Shown one piece after another: positions 1 through 8,139 of a stretch of 39,570 nucleotides of DNA. The stretch is from the NCBI GenBank assembly GCA_965372355.1, contig CBDVBZ010000016.1:1-39570 (forward strand). The letters are read 5' to 3'. The first letter of the stretch is position 1. Each line of letters opens with the position of its first letter. Position numbers and translations under genes: made by a program. A model generated the notes under the pieces. The model was not told the DNA's origin and did not search any database. It saw only the letters and a program-made list of their open reading frames with translations. This DNA comes from CBDVBZ01 sp965372355 (GTDB lineage Bacteria > Krumholzibacteriota > Krumholzibacteriia > WVZY01).

Positions 1-72
1 CCTGTCCTCTGAAAGAGGGTTCCCGCGAAGGGATCCTACGGAAGACCTCACTCGCCCCTCGCTCAGTTCCTC

Positions 73-101
73 TTGTAAACGACCGGCGTTGCGACTATTA
101 T
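73..101 (+). promoter_or_regulatory. Candidate sigma-70 promoter of panD
   Basis: TTGTAA at 73-78 and TATTAT at 96-101 are separated by 17 bases. The predicted transcription start near 108 leaves a very short leader that begins at the GAGG ribosome binding site (108-111). Two small hairpins lie upstream, CCTCT/AGAGG at 6-18 and TCCC/GGGA at 21-33. They may end the preceding, unseen transcription unit. The call rests on consensus matches only. Confidence 0.35.
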
Positions 102-120
102 GTGTCTGAGGTAATCGACA

Positions 121-486
121 ATGAATATTATCATGATGAAATCCAAGATTCACAGGGCAGCCGTCACCGGCAAGGACCTCGGCTACGAGGGCAGCATTGT
201 TATCGATCCCGTACTCATGGACGAGGTCGGGCTTCGCCACTATGAAAAAGTCCTCGTTGCGGACATGAAAAACGGCAACCGTTTCGAGACCTATGTGATC
301 ACGGGCGAGCGTGGCTCGGGCGATATCAAGCTCAACGGCGCGACCGCGCTGCTCGGTGAGATCGGCGATCGGCTCACGATCTTCGCCTTTGCCGCGATGA
401 CCGAGGCGGAGGCCGACAGTTTCGAGCCGAGGATCGTCCAGCTGGACAAGAGCAACGCCGTGGTCCGGAGATCGTTTGCCAAGTGA
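121..486 (+). CDS. panD: Aspartate 1-decarboxylase (PanD)
   Basis: PanD decarboxylates L-aspartate to beta-alanine for pantothenate and coenzyme A synthesis in the cytoplasm. The proenzyme cleaves itself between Gly24 and Ser25 to form the pyruvoyl cofactor. Here the YEGS motif puts Gly24-Ser25 at exactly the classic position when the ATG at 121 is used, and GAGG at 108-111 is a suitable ribosome binding site. KIHRA near the N-terminus, the ERGSGDIKLNGA segment and the length of 121 residues all fit the family. An alternative ATG at 136 would shift the cleavage site. The next gene overlaps the stop codon (TGATG), so the two are probably translationally coupled. No panB or panC is in view. Confidence 0.95.
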   Translation: MNIIMMKSKIHRAAVTGKDLGYEGSIVIDPVLMDEVGLRHYEKVLVADMKNGNRFETYVITGERGSGDIKLNGATALLGEIGDRLTIFAFAAMTEAEADSFEPRIVQLDKSNAVVRRSFAK

Positions 487-1712
487 TGGGCGACATCGAG
501 GCAACCCAGAAACTCTACCTCGAAGATTCCTACACCGTTTCCTTTCAAGCCACGCTCCTCTCATGCCAGACACTCGATGACGGCCGTATTGCGGCCATTC
601 TCGACCAGACGTGCTTCTATCCCGAGTCGGGTGGACAGCTATCGGACCGGGGTGTCATCGGGGACGTCGATGTCATCGATGTATGGGAAGACGACTCGGA
701 AATCGTCTATCACGGGCTCGCCAAAAAGCTGCCACCGGGGCCGGTCACCTGCCGGGCCGATTGGGATCGCCGGTTCGACCACATGCAGCAACACACGGGT
801 CAGCACGTGCTCTCTCGTGCGTTTATTGAAATCGCCGGTCTCGATACGGTGTCGTTTCACATGGGGGCCGACGGATGCACGATCGATCTCGAAAGCGGGC
901 AGCTCCTCGATGAGGCAATCAACAAAGCCGAGGCACTGGCCAACGCCGTGATATGGCAGGACCGCGACGTCCGGGTCAAGACGGTTAGCCCCTCCGAGCT
1001 GAGCGACACCGAGCTGAGAAAGAAACTACCCGATGGCGTGGCGACAGTGAGACTCGTGGATGTCGATGGCTTCGATGTCTGCGGGTGTTGCGGCACGCAT
1101 GTGCGACGGACCGGTGAGCTGGGAACCATCAAGGTCCTCAAATACGAGAAGGTCAGGGATGCGTACCGTGTCTCGTTCAAGGTAGGACGGAGGGCCTTTC
1201 AGGACTTCTGTGACAAGCACGATATCGTGAAAACACTCGCCAACCGCTTTACCACCTCTGCCGAGGGTGTGACCGACAAGGTCGACAAGCTGCAGGCCGA
1301 GGCCCAGCGTCATCGCAAAGACCTCAAAAAACTATCGAAGAAGCTCGCCGGGCTCGAAGCCGGATCTCTTCTGGAAACAGCCGAGGTACACGGCGACCGG
1401 AAACTCATCGTGCGTGTTTTCAAAGACTATGATGACGGCTATCTCAGGGCGTTATCGGCGGCGCTAAAGAGCACGAAGGGAACCATCAATATTATAGGCT
1501 CGGACGACGGAACGGTTGTGTGCAACGCCTCCAAGGATGTTCAGATCGATTTCTCGGATTCGGTGGTGAAGGTTGCCGAGTCCCTCGGCGGCAGCGGTGG
1601 CGGCAAGGGCGGGTTCGCAACGGTCCAGTTGCCAAAAGATGTCTCCGTCGAAGACTTCGTGGGACAGGTCGCGGACAAGATCAAACAAGATGAAATCAAG
1701 CAAGGTGAATAG
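486..1712 (+). CDS. Stand-alone alanyl-tRNA editing protein with DHHA1 domain (AlaX-L type)
   Basis: This is related to the editing half of alanyl-tRNA synthetase, a family that hydrolyses mischarged Ser-tRNA(Ala) or Gly-tRNA(Ala) in trans. The aminoacylation core is absent. An N-terminal beta-barrel domain with FYPESGGQ leads into the editing domain. The zinc/catalytic motif is HTGQH near residue 103-107, and the second half of the site is CCGTH near 201-205 within a CCGTHVRRTGELG segment. A charged, probably coiled-coil stretch (about 245-290) joins to a C-terminal DHHA1-like domain with GGSGGGKGGFA. At 408 residues it matches the long AlaX forms. ATG at 486 overlaps the panD stop; a GTG at 483 is also possible. 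The function is family knowledge, and substrate preference cannot be read here. Confidence 0.88.
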   Translation: MGDIEATQKLYLEDSYTVSFQATLLSCQTLDDGRIAAILDQTCFYPESGGQLSDRGVIGDVDVIDVWEDDSEIVYHGLAKKLPPGPVTCRADWDRRFDHMQQHTGQHVLSRAFIEIAGLDTVSFHMGADGCTIDLESGQLLDEAINKAEALANAVIWQDRDVRVKTVSPSELSDTELRKKLPDGVATVRLVDVDGFDVCGCCGTHVRRTGELGTIKVLKYEKVRDAYRVSFKVGRRAFQDFCDKHDIVKTLANRFTTSAEGVTDKVDKLQAEAQRHRKDLKKLSKKLAGLEAGSLLETAEVHGDRKLIVRVFKDYDDGYLRALSAALKSTKGTINIIGSDDGTVVCNASKDVQIDFSDSVVKVAESLGGSGGGKGGFATVQLPKDVSVEDFVGQVADKIKQDEIKQGE

Positions 1713-1721
1713 GATCACATC

Positions 1722-2984
1722 GTGAAGTTGCACTGGAAAATACTCATCGGAATGATCGCCGGTGTCATCGTCGGGCTCCTGGTGAACGACGAGTTCGGGG
1801 TCGGCGGACCTGTCGGCACCTTTCTGGAACGCGTCATCGAGCCGCTGTTCGATCCGATTGGCAGGATCTTCATCACGCTGCTCAAGATGCTGATCGTGCC
1901 GCTGATACTGGCGTCCATGGTTCTCGGTGTGGCCAGGGTCGGCGATATCCGAAAGCTCGGTGGCCTGGGCGGCCGGACGTTCGCCTTTTATCTCATGACA
2001 ACCTGGGCATCGGTTCTCGTCGGTCTGATCCTCGTCAACCTGATCCGCCCGGGGGCCGGCGCGCCGTCGCTCCCCGGAAATGTCCCCGAAGCGGCGAGGA
2101 ACGTGCGCGGGTTCTGGGACACGATCATCGGTATGATCCCGAGCAATCTGTTCGAGGCGATGGCGAACATGGATATCCTTCCCATCATCGTCTTCTCGCT
2201 CTTCTTTGGTGCGATCCTGACGACGCTGGGCAAGAAGGCCGAGCCGCTGATCAATTTCTTCGACAGCCTCAACGCGGCCATGTTGAAAATGGCCGACGTT
2301 GTCATCAAACTGACCCCGTACGGTGTCTTTGCGCTTCTGGCAAGTGTGGTGGCGGAGACGGGCCCCTCGATATTCACCAATCTCGGCAAATACATGCTGA
2401 CGGTTCTGCTCGGTCTGGCCATCCACGCCGTCGTCGTGTTGCCGCTCCTGCTTAGATACGTTGGGAGGGTGGGCCCGTCGCGCTATTTGTCGAATGTGGC
2501 ACCGGCGCTGACGACGGCATTCTCGACGGCAAGCAGTAGTGCGACGTTGCCGCTTTCCATGGACTGCGTCGAGAACCGGGCCGGCATCTCCAAACGCGTG
2601 TCGAGTTTTGTGCTGCCGATCGGCGCGACGATAAACATGGATGGGACCGCACTGTATGAGTCGGTCGCCGCGGTCTTTATTGCCCAGGTATACGGCATCG
2701 AGCTTTCCCTGATGCAGCAGGTCGTGGTGTTTCTGACGGCAACGCTTGCGGCGGTCGGTGCCGCGGGCATACCCAGCGCCGGTCTGGTCACGATGGCCAT
2801 CGTGCTCAACGCCGTGGGTCTGCCGCTCGAAGGTATCGGAATGATCCTCGCGGTCGATCGTATACTGGATATGTGCCGGACGACGGTCAACGTCTGGGGT
2901 GACACCGTCGGCTGTGCGGTGATCGCGAGGCTCGAGGGTGACGATGTCCCGAGCCAGCTTCGCAAGACACGCGCGGAGGGATGA
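1722..2984 (+). CDS. Dicarboxylate/amino acid:cation symporter (DAACS, GltP-like)
   Basis: This is an inner-membrane, cation-coupled symporter of the glutamate/aspartate/C4-dicarboxylate family. It has 420 residues with hydrophobic segments throughout. The family hallmarks are in order: the serine-rich hairpin STASSSATLPLS, the cation-binding NMDGT in GATINMDGTALYE, the second hairpin GAAGIPSAGLV, and the TM8 segment DRILDMCRTTVNVWGD. The Asp and Arg in DMCRT correspond to the pair that binds the substrate side chain in acidic amino acid carriers, which favours aspartate, glutamate or a dicarboxylate. The start is GTG at 1722, nine bases after the editing protein stop, so they may share a transcript. 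Exact substrate and coupling ion (Na+ or H+) are not decided by the sequence. Confidence 0.9.
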   Translation: MKLHWKILIGMIAGVIVGLLVNDEFGVGGPVGTFLERVIEPLFDPIGRIFITLLKMLIVPLILASMVLGVARVGDIRKLGGLGGRTFAFYLMTTWASVLVGLILVNLIRPGAGAPSLPGNVPEAARNVRGFWDTIIGMIPSNLFEAMANMDILPIIVFSLFFGAILTTLGKKAEPLINFFDSLNAAMLKMADVVIKLTPYGVFALLASVVAETGPSIFTNLGKYMLTVLLGLAIHAVVVLPLLLRYVGRVGPSRYLSNVAPALTTAFSTASSSATLPLSMDCVENRAGISKRVSSFVLPIGATINMDGTALYESVAAVFIAQVYGIELSLMQQVVVFLTATLAAVGAAGIPSAGLVTMAIVLNAVGLPLEGIGMILAVDRILDMCRTTVNVWGDTVGCAVIARLEGDDVPSQLRKTRAEG

Positions 2985-3005
2985 CAACGACTCAAACTGT
3001 TTTCG

Positions 3006-3035
3006 TTGATGCACGCCAAAACGCGGTGCTAATAT
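3006..3035 (+). promoter_or_regulatory. Candidate sigma-70 promoter before the lipoprotein gene
   Basis: TTGATG at 3006-3011 and TAATAT at 3030-3035 are 18 bases apart, 44 bases upstream of the TTG start at 3079. Each hexamer matches four of six consensus positions. This is a weak call. Confidence 0.35.
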
Positions 3036-3078
3036 TGATAGTCGATGTGACGACGCGCAAGAAAAGAGGGACGCACCA

Positions 3079-4380
3079 TTGAAGGCGTTTTATAGACAAT
3101 CCAGAATTCTGCTGATGACCACGGCGGCGTTTGCCGTTTGTGTGTTTCTGGGATGCGGCGAGAAGGCACCGAAAGTCGGAGACAACCTGCTGCGCAACGG
3201 CTCGTTCGAGAGCGTTGGCGGCGAACTGCCCAAACATTGGAAGATCACCAACTTTCGCGGGCTGCAGGACATGGAAGCCTCGGTGTACGGGGTGACCGAT
3301 TCCGTGGCATACGATGGTGAGCGCTCCTTCTTCTTCAAGGCGACCCCGACGGCGCGCCGGTTCTACACGCTCGCCCAGGAGGTCAGGGTTGGAGGCGCCA
3401 AACGCGTCCGGGTTCGGGGAGCGATCCTGGGGGTTGGAGTCGGTGATCACGTGAGGCAGTATCCCCAGGCGAACTTCGCGCTCACCTACTACGGATCCAA
3501 TCGCGAACGCTTCAAATCGACTCGCTTTGCGGATGTGCGGACCAATCCCAACTATGGCTCGACGGAGGGGTGGATTCAGGTCGACCAGGTCTTCCGGTTG
3601 TCGCTGAACACCGAGTTTGTGGTTTTGCACTGCGTTCTGGGTTTGGAAGGGGCAATCTGGTTCGATGACGTATCACTCGAGGTGCCCGTGGAGCTGCCCT
3701 GGCAGACCTCGGAAACCGAGAACTTCGTCCACCACTGGCTCGAGGCACCGTACCCGGAGGGCTCTCGAGAGTATCAGCAGCAGTTGTTCGAGACCTACGC
3801 GACACGGCTCGGTATTACGCCCGAAGAACGCGTCCGCATCTCTTACTATCTGTATCCGGACACGGCCACGTTTCGTGAAACCGTGGGAATGAAGAGAGGG
3901 AACATTCACGCGGATTACAAACGGCGGGAGATCCACACCGTGAATCCCGTGGATGACCACGAGATCGTTCACATGTTGACCGACCCGTACGGTGTGATGC
4001 CCACGATAATGAACGAGGGTACCGCGTTTTATCTCATGGGACGATTTGAGGGACGGAGTATCCAACCGATGGCCCAGGAGCTGCTTCGTGCAGGCGAGCT
4101 CCCGCCGCTCGGTATCGTGCTCGACCCATTTTCCTTGCGGCGCGCTGATCCGGCGAAAATGATTCCTGCGGCTGCGTCGTTTGTGGGGTATCTCATCGAG
4201 ATCGGTGGTCCGGCGAAGTACCTCGAGCTTCACACGAAGACGAAGCCGGATATGGCCTACGAGGGATTCGCACAGGCGTTCTGGAGCGTCTACGGCAGAA
4301 CGCTGGCCGAGACGGAAGAAGCCTGGAGACGGGTGCTCGACCGGGCGGATTTCTCGGGAGAAACGGGGCCCGGCGGATGA
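3079..4380 (+). CDS. Lipoprotein with CBM-like domain and HExxH zinc-peptidase-like domain
   Basis: A basic N-terminus, hydrophobic core and lipobox FLG-Cys26 mark an exported lipoprotein. Residues of about 36-205 begin with NLLRNGSFESVGG and end with IWFDDVSLEVP, the pattern of carbohydrate-binding-module-like jelly-roll domains (CBM_4_9 type). The C-terminal half carries HEIVH at 294-298 followed by NEGTAF with Glu313, the arrangement of gluzincin metallopeptidases (two His, then Glu as third zinc ligand). It is probably a cell-surface or periplasmic hydrolase; substrate is unknown and activity is inferred. The start is TTG at 3079 after AGAGGGA. Its stop overlaps the start of the NUDIX gene (ATGA). 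I do not recognise a named orthologue. Confidence 0.7.
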   Translation: MKAFYRQSRILLMTTAAFAVCVFLGCGEKAPKVGDNLLRNGSFESVGGELPKHWKITNFRGLQDMEASVYGVTDSVAYDGERSFFFKATPTARRFYTLAQEVRVGGAKRVRVRGAILGVGVGDHVRQYPQANFALTYYGSNRERFKSTRFADVRTNPNYGSTEGWIQVDQVFRLSLNTEFVVLHCVLGLEGAIWFDDVSLEVPVELPWQTSETENFVHHWLEAPYPEGSREYQQQLFETYATRLGITPEERVRISYYLYPDTATFRETVGMKRGNIHADYKRREIHTVNPVDDHEIVHMLTDPYGVMPTIMNEGTAFYLMGRFEGRSIQPMAQELLRAGELPPLGIVLDPFSLRRADPAKMIPAAASFVGYLIEIGGPAKYLELHTKTKPDMAYEGFAQAFWSVYGRTLAETEEAWRRVLDRADFSGETGPGG

Positions 4381-4901
4381 TTCACGGCGAATTCAAATTC
4401 TGTCCGATGTGTGGTCACGCTCTCGAGAATCGAGTCGCCGAGCTCGAGAGCACGGAGAGGCCGGTTTGTCCCTCGTGTGGTTTTATTCACTACGACAACC
4501 CCACTCCGGCGGCGGGCGTGATCGTCTTTGTCGATGATCGCGTACTCCTCGTAAAGCGAAAGTACAAGCCAAAGGTCGGGATGTGGACGCTTCCCGCGGG
4601 CTTTGTGGAATCCGGTGAAGACGCCGCGGAGTGCGCCGTCCGGGAGGCCAACGAAGAAACCAACCTCGACGTCGAAGTGATCCGGCTGTTTGGGGTCTAT
4701 TCAGCTTTCGACGACCCGCGAGCGGCCGTGGTCCTGATTCTCTACCTCTGCAAGAAGGTCGGCGGGACGCTCGAGTGCGGGGATGATGCAAGCGACGCCG
4801 GTTTTTTCGAGCTCGACAACCTGCCAGAGGATATCGCGTTTCGCGCACACCGGCGCGCGATCGCGGACATCAAGAAAGCGTTTGCAGATGGAAATCTGTG
4901 A
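4377..4901 (+). CDS. NUDIX hydrolase with N-terminal zinc ribbon
   Basis: This is a 174-residue cytoplasmic protein. Cys9, Cys12, Cys31 and Cys34 (CPMC and CPSC knuckles) form a zinc ribbon. The NUDIX box runs from Gly75 through Glu81, Arg89-Glu90 and Glu93-Glu94, with Asn96 where the consensus has Gly. The family hydrolyses nucleoside diphosphates linked to another moiety. The ribbon-plus-NUDIX layout resembles NudC-type enzymes but lacks their extra N-terminal domain, so NADH or ADP-ribose are only guesses. The GMWTLPAGFVESGE segment is typical of ADP-ribose/MutT-like members. The start overlaps the lipoprotein stop (ATGA), so expression is probably coupled even though the two proteins should sit in different compartments. 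Confidence 0.88.
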   Translation: MIHGEFKFCPMCGHALENRVAELESTERPVCPSCGFIHYDNPTPAAGVIVFVDDRVLLVKRKYKPKVGMWTLPAGFVESGEDAAECAVREANEETNLDVEVIRLFGVYSAFDDPRAAVVLILYLCKKVGGTLECGDDASDAGFFELDNLPEDIAFRAHRRAIADIKKAFADGNL

Positions 4902-4924
4902 CGTAAGTCCCCGGCGGGAATTCT

Positions 4925-6907
4925 CTACTCGATAATAAATACGCTGAACTGGTCCCACTGGGCGATCCGGTCGACGACATCCATTCCCTTTGTCACCCTC
5001 CCGAAAATCGTATGTCGACCGTTGAGATGCGGTTGTGACGAGTGTGTTATGAAGAACTGCGACCCCCCGGTATCCTTGCCCGAGTGAGCGATACCAACCA
5101 TGCCGCGTTCGTACCTGTACTGGTTGAACTCGGATCGTATGTAGTAGCCCGTATCTCCCCAGCCATCACCGCGCGGACATCCTCCCTGAATCACGAAGTT
5201 GGGAACCACCCGGTGGAAGGTCAGTCGCCTATAAAAATCCGACGTTGCTAGCCGAATAAAGTTCGCGACGGTCTGTGTCGCGTCGTCGCCAAAGAGCTCG
5301 ATCTCGATATCGCCGCGTTTTGTCCGGATTATTGCCCGCTGGGTCCCCAGAGGCAGGCTTAGCTCGGCTCTTCTCGAGGGATCGAAGTCACGCTCATAGA
5401 AATAGCGATCGCTCTCCAGTTGCGGCATGTCGATCCCGGTGTTCTCGAAGTAATCGACGGCCGCCCGCCGAAGCCGCGCATCGCTGTCATCCAGCGCCTC
5501 GATGGCGATCGCCCTTGCCTCTTCCGCCTTCATCTCCGCGAGGATTCGCATGATCTCCAGACGAATGTCATTGTCGACGTGATTGTTTCGCATCGAGAAA
5601 CGATCAATCAGCGCCGGCACCGATTTCTCGTCATCGATCTTGCCCAGCGCCTTCGCCGCCTCGGTCGCTACGACCCAGTCTCCGTCCGACAGACACGTCT
5701 CGAGCGTCGCTCTCACCTCATCCGAATCGAAGTTCGAGAGCCCTCGTACCGCGGCCGCCCGTAAGCGCGGATCATCGTTGTCCTCGATGATGGCGATCAA
5801 ATCGGGGACTCGCTTCTTCTCGCCGGCCAGGCCGACCGACTCGATCGCCACCGCGCGCACTCCGATGGCGCTGTCGTTGAGACCGCCGCTAATAAACACG
5901 AGGGAGTTCTTTCCCAGGACCTTGGCCATTGATCGGTACGATTCGGCCCGTATACCGGGATAAACGTTGAGGATCGTTTGCGCGAGGTAGTCCTTGCCGT
6001 TCTTGTGACCGATGTCGCCAATCGCGATCACGGCGGCCTTCCGGACGTTGTGTGGTTGACTCTTTCCGATATTCGTTCCCAGAAAATCAACGACGTTCTT
6101 GTTCTTGTCTCCTTCCAGGATTGCCGCAAGTGCATTGATCGCATTGATCGACACACGGGGGTCCGGATCGACCGCGTTCGGCGCCAGTGGTTCGACCGCG
6201 CCCCTTACCTTCTGCTTTCCCAGGGTCCTCGCCGCGTACGAACGCACTGTGGGGTCTTCGTTCCTCAAGAAGGGGATCACCGATTCCCAGACACGCTTTG
6301 TGTTTGCCTTTTCCAACGCATAAATCGCCCGCCACGTCACCTTCGCATCATTGTCGTGAATCGAGACGAGCAGTGCATTAGTTGCAGACGGGTCATCGAT
6401 GTTGGCCATACTGATCGCGGCGCCGGCCCTCACACTTCCTTGAAAGGAATGCAGCATCTCCATCAGTTCGACGACCGCGTCCTCGCCACCGATCTTGCCG
6501 AAGGCCTCGGCGTACAGTGGATGCATATCCGGCATGGCCGTGTCGCTTGCCTTGACAAGGGCGGGAATCGCCTCTTCCGAATCGATTTGCCCGAGTGCGA
6601 ACACCGTCTCTCGGACGACCCTTGGATCGGGGTCGCGCAGCATCGGGGTGAGGTGGGTAACATCCTGCGGGTCCTGTATACGTCCGATGACCTCCACCGC
6701 CCGAAGACGGATGAGAGGATTATCCGATCTGAGATACTCGAAGAGTTTTCCCTTGCCGGTCACGCGTCCGTCTTCCCAGAGTGCCAGATTCGCCAGACTG
6801 TCCCGTCCGGCGGACGTGGCAAGCAGCGACTGGTAACGGCTGGCCGCGAGCGGCGACGGCAGACCGGCGACCAAAGTCAGAAGCAACAAAAGAGAGAGTT
6901 TTTTCAT
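4925..6907 (-). CDS. Exported HEAT-repeat protein with C-terminal cyclophilin-type PPIase domain
   Basis: The start at 6907 gives a clear signal peptide (MKKLSLLLLLTLVAG, then LAA). An upstream in-frame start at 7000 would bury it and lie inside the promoter. After the signal come some 480 residues of repeated helical HEAT units, recognisable from recurring patterns such as DPDPRVVRETVFALGQI. The last 137 residues (about 524-660) are a cyclophilin peptidyl-prolyl isomerase with FHRVVPNFVIQGG, GGSQFFIT and HLNGRHTIFGRV; the catalytic Arg and the core Phe/Gln are present. The family isomerises Xaa-Pro bonds. Export suggests a periplasmic folding factor in which the solenoid binds clients or partners (inference). 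It converges on the NUDIX gene with only 23 bases between, and no terminator is visible there. Confidence 0.88.
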   Translation of the reverse strand: MKKLSLLLLLTLVAGLPSPLAASRYQSLLATSAGRDSLANLALWEDGRVTGKGKLFEYLRSDNPLIRLRAVEVIGRIQDPQDVTHLTPMLRDPDPRVVRETVFALGQIDSEEAIPALVKASDTAMPDMHPLYAEAFGKIGGEDAVVELMEMLHSFQGSVRAGAAISMANIDDPSATNALLVSIHDNDAKVTWRAIYALEKANTKRVWESVIPFLRNEDPTVRSYAARTLGKQKVRGAVEPLAPNAVDPDPRVSINAINALAAILEGDKNKNVVDFLGTNIGKSQPHNVRKAAVIAIGDIGHKNGKDYLAQTILNVYPGIRAESYRSMAKVLGKNSLVFISGGLNDSAIGVRAVAIESVGLAGEKKRVPDLIAIIEDNDDPRLRAAAVRGLSNFDSDEVRATLETCLSDGDWVVATEAAKALGKIDDEKSVPALIDRFSMRNNHVDNDIRLEIMRILAEMKAEEARAIAIEALDDSDARLRRAAVDYFENTGIDMPQLESDRYFYERDFDPSRRAELSLPLGTQRAIIRTKRGDIEIELFGDDATQTVANFIRLATSDFYRRLTFHRVVPNFVIQGGCPRGDGWGDTGYYIRSEFNQYRYERGMVGIAHSGKDTGGSQFFITHSSQPHLNGRHTIFGRVTKGMDVVDRIAQWDQFSVFIIE

Positions 6908-6971
6908 CTTGAGTAGTGGACGGTTTCCGACACCTGGGCTGTCCGTCCAGCGTTGGAGTGGATGTATTTGG

Positions 6972-7000
6972 ATCATTTCACGGCCGTACAAACCTGTCAA
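6972..7000 (-). promoter_or_regulatory. Promoter for the HEAT/cyclophilin gene (reverse)
   Basis: Read on the - strand, a perfect TTGACA (7000-6995) is followed after 17 bases by AATGAT (6977-6972). The predicted start near 6965 gives a leader of about 58 bases before the ATG at 6907. This also argues against the longer start at 7000, which coincides with the -35 box. Confidence 0.55.
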
Positions 7001-7039
7001 GCGGTTGTTGCAAATAACGTTCCGACGATCACCGTATTG

Positions 7040-7067
7040 TTGACATCCGGGCGGCCCCTGTGATACC
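7040..7067 (+). promoter_or_regulatory. Promoter for asd-ecfT-truA
   Basis: A perfect TTGACA at 7040-7045 is followed after 16 bases by GATACC at 7062-7067, preceded by TGT (extended -10 like). The leader to the start of asd contains an 11-base inverted repeat GTCGTCACGAC at 7112-7122, which could be an operator. It sits back to back with the reverse promoter at 6972-7000. Confidence 0.5.
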
Positions 7068-7131
7068 GTGCCGTTCAGAGTGCTCTATCTCTAATAATGA
7101 AAATACGTAAGGTCGTCACGACTCCAGTGCG

Positions 7132-8139
7132 GTGAAACAAATGTCCAAGCTCGTGAAGAAACGCGTCGCCGTAGTCGGTGCCACCGGGGTGGTGGGTCAA
7201 ACGATCGCCCGGGTGCTGGCCGAGCGGCGTTTTCCCGTCGCGGATTATGTGCCGGTAGCAACGGGTGCCTCCCGCGATCGCCGTGTCGAGTGTCTCGACA
7301 AGGAGTGGGTGGTTCGGCAGGCGGACGATGTGGATTTCGAGGGCGTCGATCTGTGCTTCTTCACGGCGGGCGCGGCGGTCAGTCGCGACATGATTCCCCG
7401 GGCGCTGGACGCGGGTTGTCGGGTCGTGGATAACACCACAGCCTTTCGAATGGACCCGGATGTCCCGCTCGTCGTCCCAGAGATCAACGGGGGCGAAGTC
7501 TCATCCGACACGCGGCTCGTCGCGTGTCCAAACTGTACGACGATCAACCTGGTCATGGCGCTCGCGCCGATCCACCGCGAGGTCAGGATCGAGCGAGTCG
7601 TCGTTACATCTTTTCAGAGCGTGTCGGGCGCCGGCAGACAGGCGATCGCGGAACTCGACAGCCAGACGCAATCCGACCTCGATGGCAAGACACCGGTTGC
7701 CGTGGTGTTTCCGAAGCCGATTGCATTCAACTGTGTGCCCAAAGTCGGTGAGATCACCGAATCGGGATTGTCTGTCGAAGAGCAGAAAATCATCGAGGAA
7801 ACACAGAAGATCATGGAGGCGCCGGGGCTCAACGTCGTCCCGACCGCCGTCAGGGTGCCCGTTCGGGTCGGGCACGCACTGTCGATCAACATCGAGCTCT
7901 CCGATGAGCTTACCGTGGATCGCGCCGCGAAGTTGTGGCGTGAGGCGCCGGGCGTCGAGGTGGATGAAGGGTTGCCCACGCAGCGCGACATCGAGGGCCG
8001 GGATGCCGTTGTGGTCGGTCGTCTGAGACGCGATCCCACACGGCCTTCTGCGCTGAGCTTCTGGGTAGTAGGCGACAATCTCAGAAAGGGCGCGGCGACC
8101 AACTCCGTCCAGATTGCCGAACTCTGGTCGGAAAAATGA
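7132..8139 (+). CDS. asd: Aspartate-semialdehyde dehydrogenase
   Basis: The enzyme reduces aspartyl-4-phosphate to aspartate semialdehyde with NADPH, the branch point to lysine, diaminopimelate, threonine and methionine. The N-terminal Rossmann motif is VAVVGATGVVGQ. The catalytic Cys lies in CPNCTT, the substrate-orienting Gln in TSFQSVSGAG, and Arg and His in VRVPVRVGHALS. Its length (335 residues) is normal. GTG at 7132 is used here, but ATG at 7141 is equally possible. Its stop overlaps the ecfT start (ATGA). Confidence 0.96.
   Translation: MKQMSKLVKKRVAVVGATGVVGQTIARVLAERRFPVADYVPVATGASRDRRVECLDKEWVVRQADDVDFEGVDLCFFTAGAAVSRDMIPRALDAGCRVVDNTTAFRMDPDVPLVVPEINGGEVSSDTRLVACPNCTTINLVMALAPIHREVRIERVVVTSFQSVSGAGRQAIAELDSQTQSDLDGKTPVAVVFPKPIAFNCVPKVGEITESGLSVEEQKIIEETQKIMEAPGLNVVPTAVRVPVRVGHALSINIELSDELTVDRAAKLWREAPGVEVDEGLPTQRDIEGRDAVVVGRLRRDPTRPSALSFWVVGDNLRKGAATNSVQIAELWSEK

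Noticed and set aside
1464..3014. Long open reverse frame of 516 codons opposite the symporter gene
   Set aside because: It is rich in Arg, His, Asp and Gln with no family-like sequence. It mirrors the codon pattern of the real gene on the + strand. Similar reverse frames lie opposite rng (17705-19156) and ptsI (32748-34226).
4902..4924. Bidirectional terminator between the convergent NUDIX and HEAT/cyclophilin genes
   Set aside because: The 23 bases hold no stable stem with a T-run on either strand.
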